Positions 25,325 to 26,753 of a DNA stretch of 26,753 nucleotides are shown piece by piece. Location of the stretch: positions 1 to 26,753 of IMG/VR virus record IMGVR_UViG_3300028607_003126. One strand, 5' to 3'. Positions within the stretch are counted from its first letter, which is position 1; each line of letters starts with the position of its first letter. A program made the position numbers and the translations under genes. The notes below the pieces were generated by a model, which was not told the origin of the DNA, searched no databases, and was given only the letters and a program-made list of their open reading frames with translations. The DNA comes from a virus.

Positions 25325-25638
25325 TTTCCATTTATTCTTGATACCTGACCCTTGACTTCCATCATTACATCAGATAAATCATTGATTTCTTTTACCATGT
25401 CTTCGTGTCTCCTATCTCTTGTAGTATCCGATGTATTCCATCTATCCAGAAACTTTAAAATTATTCCTTCTATGTTACTTATTTTCACAGTCTGACTTTC
25501 ATTGTGAACTCTTAAGGCATCGATATCTTCTGCTTGAGATTCAGCTCTTTTAGCATTTTGGTAGACCATAAATACAAACATACAGGCTACCACGCCAATC
25601 ATTCCATATTCTGCGTACAATGCTAAAAATTCTTCCAT
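25321..25638 (-). CDS. Membrane-anchored coiled-coil protein, BhlA/holin-like (105 aa)
   Basis: An N-terminal transmembrane segment (about residues 12-27, GMIGVVACMFVFMVYQ) is followed by NAKRAES and long charged helices to the end (SDVMMEVKGQVSRINGK). Positive residues just after the membrane helix predict the coiled coil in the cytoplasm, unlike an i-spanin but like BhlA/UviB-type holin-associated proteins. AAAGGAC lies before the ATG. Located directly after the tail-fibre gene and overlapping the lipoprotein gene, it probably belongs to a lysis or entry-exclusion cluster. Confidence 0.6.
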   Translation of the reverse strand: MEEFLALYAEYGMIGVVACMFVFMVYQNAKRAESQAEDIDALRVHNESQTVKISNIEGIILKFLDRWNTSDTTRDRRHEDMVKEINDLSDVMMEVKGQVSRINGK

Positions 25639-25692
25639 GTCCTTTAGTCCTCAAGATTTTCAACATAAATCTTTTTTAGGTTATTAAATTTT

Positions 25693-26753
25693 TCATCTGG
25701 TAACGAATACCAATGTATATGCCATTGATTCAGCTTTATTGGTTGGGTCAATCGCCATATACAACATTGCTCCTTTAGATAAAGCATAGTCAAATGCAAA
25801 CTCATAGACGGCATCCGCTAATATAATATCTACAGTAGTCTCATAATTTGAACTTATTCCAACATAGTCAACAGTAATTTTTGTGTCTCCAAGACTCGCT
25901 TTTTCTGAAACAAGTTGAATATAATCAAGAGTACAGTCGAATGGGATTATCCAATAATATCCGTCCTTATACCTATTCCCGACTGTAAGGGATGTTGCAG
26001 GACCAGACCCTCCATTAATAGGAACAAACATTTCTGCCATATCATCCCTATAATCAACTCTACCGCTTAGAAAAAATCTTTCACCAATAAATTCAGTTGA
26101 CTTTACATACCCAGCAAATGTGGCGTTACCTGTAGTCGGGGCTAATTGTAATTGACCACCAGAACTACCTAATCCATCACCATAATTAAAAACAAAAGCA
26201 TTATCAGTATTATCCCTTCCTATTGACCAATAAGATGTAGATGCAGACTTAAACCGTATATAGCCATCCCCAGCTCCTGAATCAAGTGTTAAACTTCCAC
26301 CAGAGGGCATATCTATAAGTATTGGACCTTTAAATGTAGTAAGTCCTGAACCACCAAATTCATAAGTTTCAGTCTCTGCATCTATATGGAATCGTGTTAC
26401 AAAAGCAGTTTCATTATTTTGAGAAAACCTAAAACTTGCTCCACCATATACTGTACCAGTATTATTTACATTATCAATATGAGTCGTCCCACCACTCATA
26501 TGGTATCGTGTAAATTGGTCTTCAACTGTACCTCTATGTATTGCCAAACCATCATCTACATCATCTCCAGATGCTTTATATATTTTGCTTTTTAAAGAAG
26601 TTATAGTCCCATTGGTAGTTAAATCCCCAGAAAATGTAGCGTTTCCTGAAGTATTTATGTGCAAAGCACTAACATAAGTAATAGTTTCCCCTGCTGTACC
26701 AGAGGGTGCATACTCATAATCGAAATAACCATCTTGAAATTTTATTCTATTAG
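25693..26753 (-). CDS. Tail fibre / receptor-binding protein, 5' end outside window
   Basis: The minus frame is open to the right edge, so at least 353 residues are visible; a TTG at 26664 could be mistaken for a start but the frame continues above it (NRIKFQDGYFDYEYAPSG). It has repeated beta-prism style units, SGNATFSGDLTTNG and TGNATFAGYVKSTEF, with Gly/Ser/Thr/Asn-rich strands between. This NATF(S/A)G pattern is typical of trimeric phage tail fibres. The C-terminal 110 residues form a separate beta-rich domain (DCTLDYIQLVSEKASLG; ending YTLVFVTR), likely the tip. It should bind the host surface and thus be fast evolving. Confidence 0.8.
   Translation of the reverse strand, partial: NRIKFQDGYFDYEYAPSGTAGETITYVSALHINTSGNATFSGDLTTNGTITSLKSKIYKASGDDVDDGLAIHRGTVEDQFTRYHMSGGTTHIDNVNNTGTVYGGASFRFSQNNETAFVTRFHIDAETETYEFGGSGLTTFKGPILIDMPSGGSLTLDSGAGDGYIRFKSASTSYWSIGRDNTDNAFVFNYGDGLGSSGGQLQLAPTTGNATFAGYVKSTEFIGERFFLSGRVDYRDDMAEMFVPINGGSGPATSLTVGNRYKDGYYWIIPFDCTLDYIQLVSEKASLGDTKITVDYVGISSNYETTVDIILADAVYEFAFDYALSKGAMLYMAIDPTNKAESMAYTLVFVTR

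Noticed and set aside
25653-25676. Plus-strand hairpin AAGATTT/AAATCTT with a T run
   Set aside because: Looks terminator-like, but no plus-strand gene precedes it; on the minus strand no T run follows.
1-26753. Complete circular genome
   Set aside because: No terminase, portal or capsid gene is present, and direct end-to-end joining breaks the tail-fibre frame.
1-26753. CRISPR array, insertion sequence or integrase
   Set aside because: No regularly spaced repeats, transposase or recombinase motifs were seen; the only repeats are the short pairs listed.

Overview
The window is an AT-rich piece of a tailed-phage genome, most likely podovirus-like and from an aquatic virome. Evidence: two opposed, tightly packed gene blocks with 1-26 nt overlaps; a primase-helicase on one strand; and on the other a tail-nozzle-like protein, Gly/Ala-rich internal virion proteins, a tail fibre and one gene of 8.8 kb. 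Many genes have clear AGGAG-type ribosome binding sites, which argues against a Bacteroidetes host. No terminase, portal, major capsid protein or DNA polymerase is visible, so this is not a whole genome.

Left block (about 100-6061, + strand): a possible ssDNA-binding-type protein, a fused archaeo-eukaryotic (AEP) primase plus DnaB-type helicase, a Gp157-like coiled-coil protein, several small genes (two with CxxC zinc sites, one with an NPxGRP-type motif), a PD-(D/E)XK-like nuclease overlapping an HNH nuclease, and three tiny genes. The nuclease pair is flanked by two roughly 100-nt segments able to fold into closed, multi-helix RNA-like structures that share the word GAGCCCA.

Convergence zone (6062-6461): no credible gene. 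It holds a strong GC hairpin, two sets of short direct repeats and a probable bidirectional terminator.

Right block (6462-26753, - strand, read right to left): tail-fibre gene cut by the window end; a small-membrane-protein/lipoprotein cluster that may serve lysis or superinfection control; a zinc-ribbon protein; a calcineurin-like phosphoesterase; a two-gene tail nozzle (73 aa + 1371 aa); an 81-aa protein; internal virion proteins of 240 and 445 aa; a 2947-aa giant protein; and a 466-aa protein.

The main discovery candidate is the giant protein. Its middle carries lysine motifs (K889, K914) and a DLDAD motif (D1264/D1266/D1268) preceded at 39 residues by an RxP (R1225). That is the expected layout of a single-chain two-barrel RNA polymerase (crAss-like gp66/YonO/QDE-1 lineage). 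It lies inside what looks like an ejected core protein: Gly/Ala-rich N-terminal segments and a polyvalent-protein-like C-terminus. I infer a virion-packaged RNA polymerase that enters the cell with the DNA and transcribes early genes, perhaps the left block.
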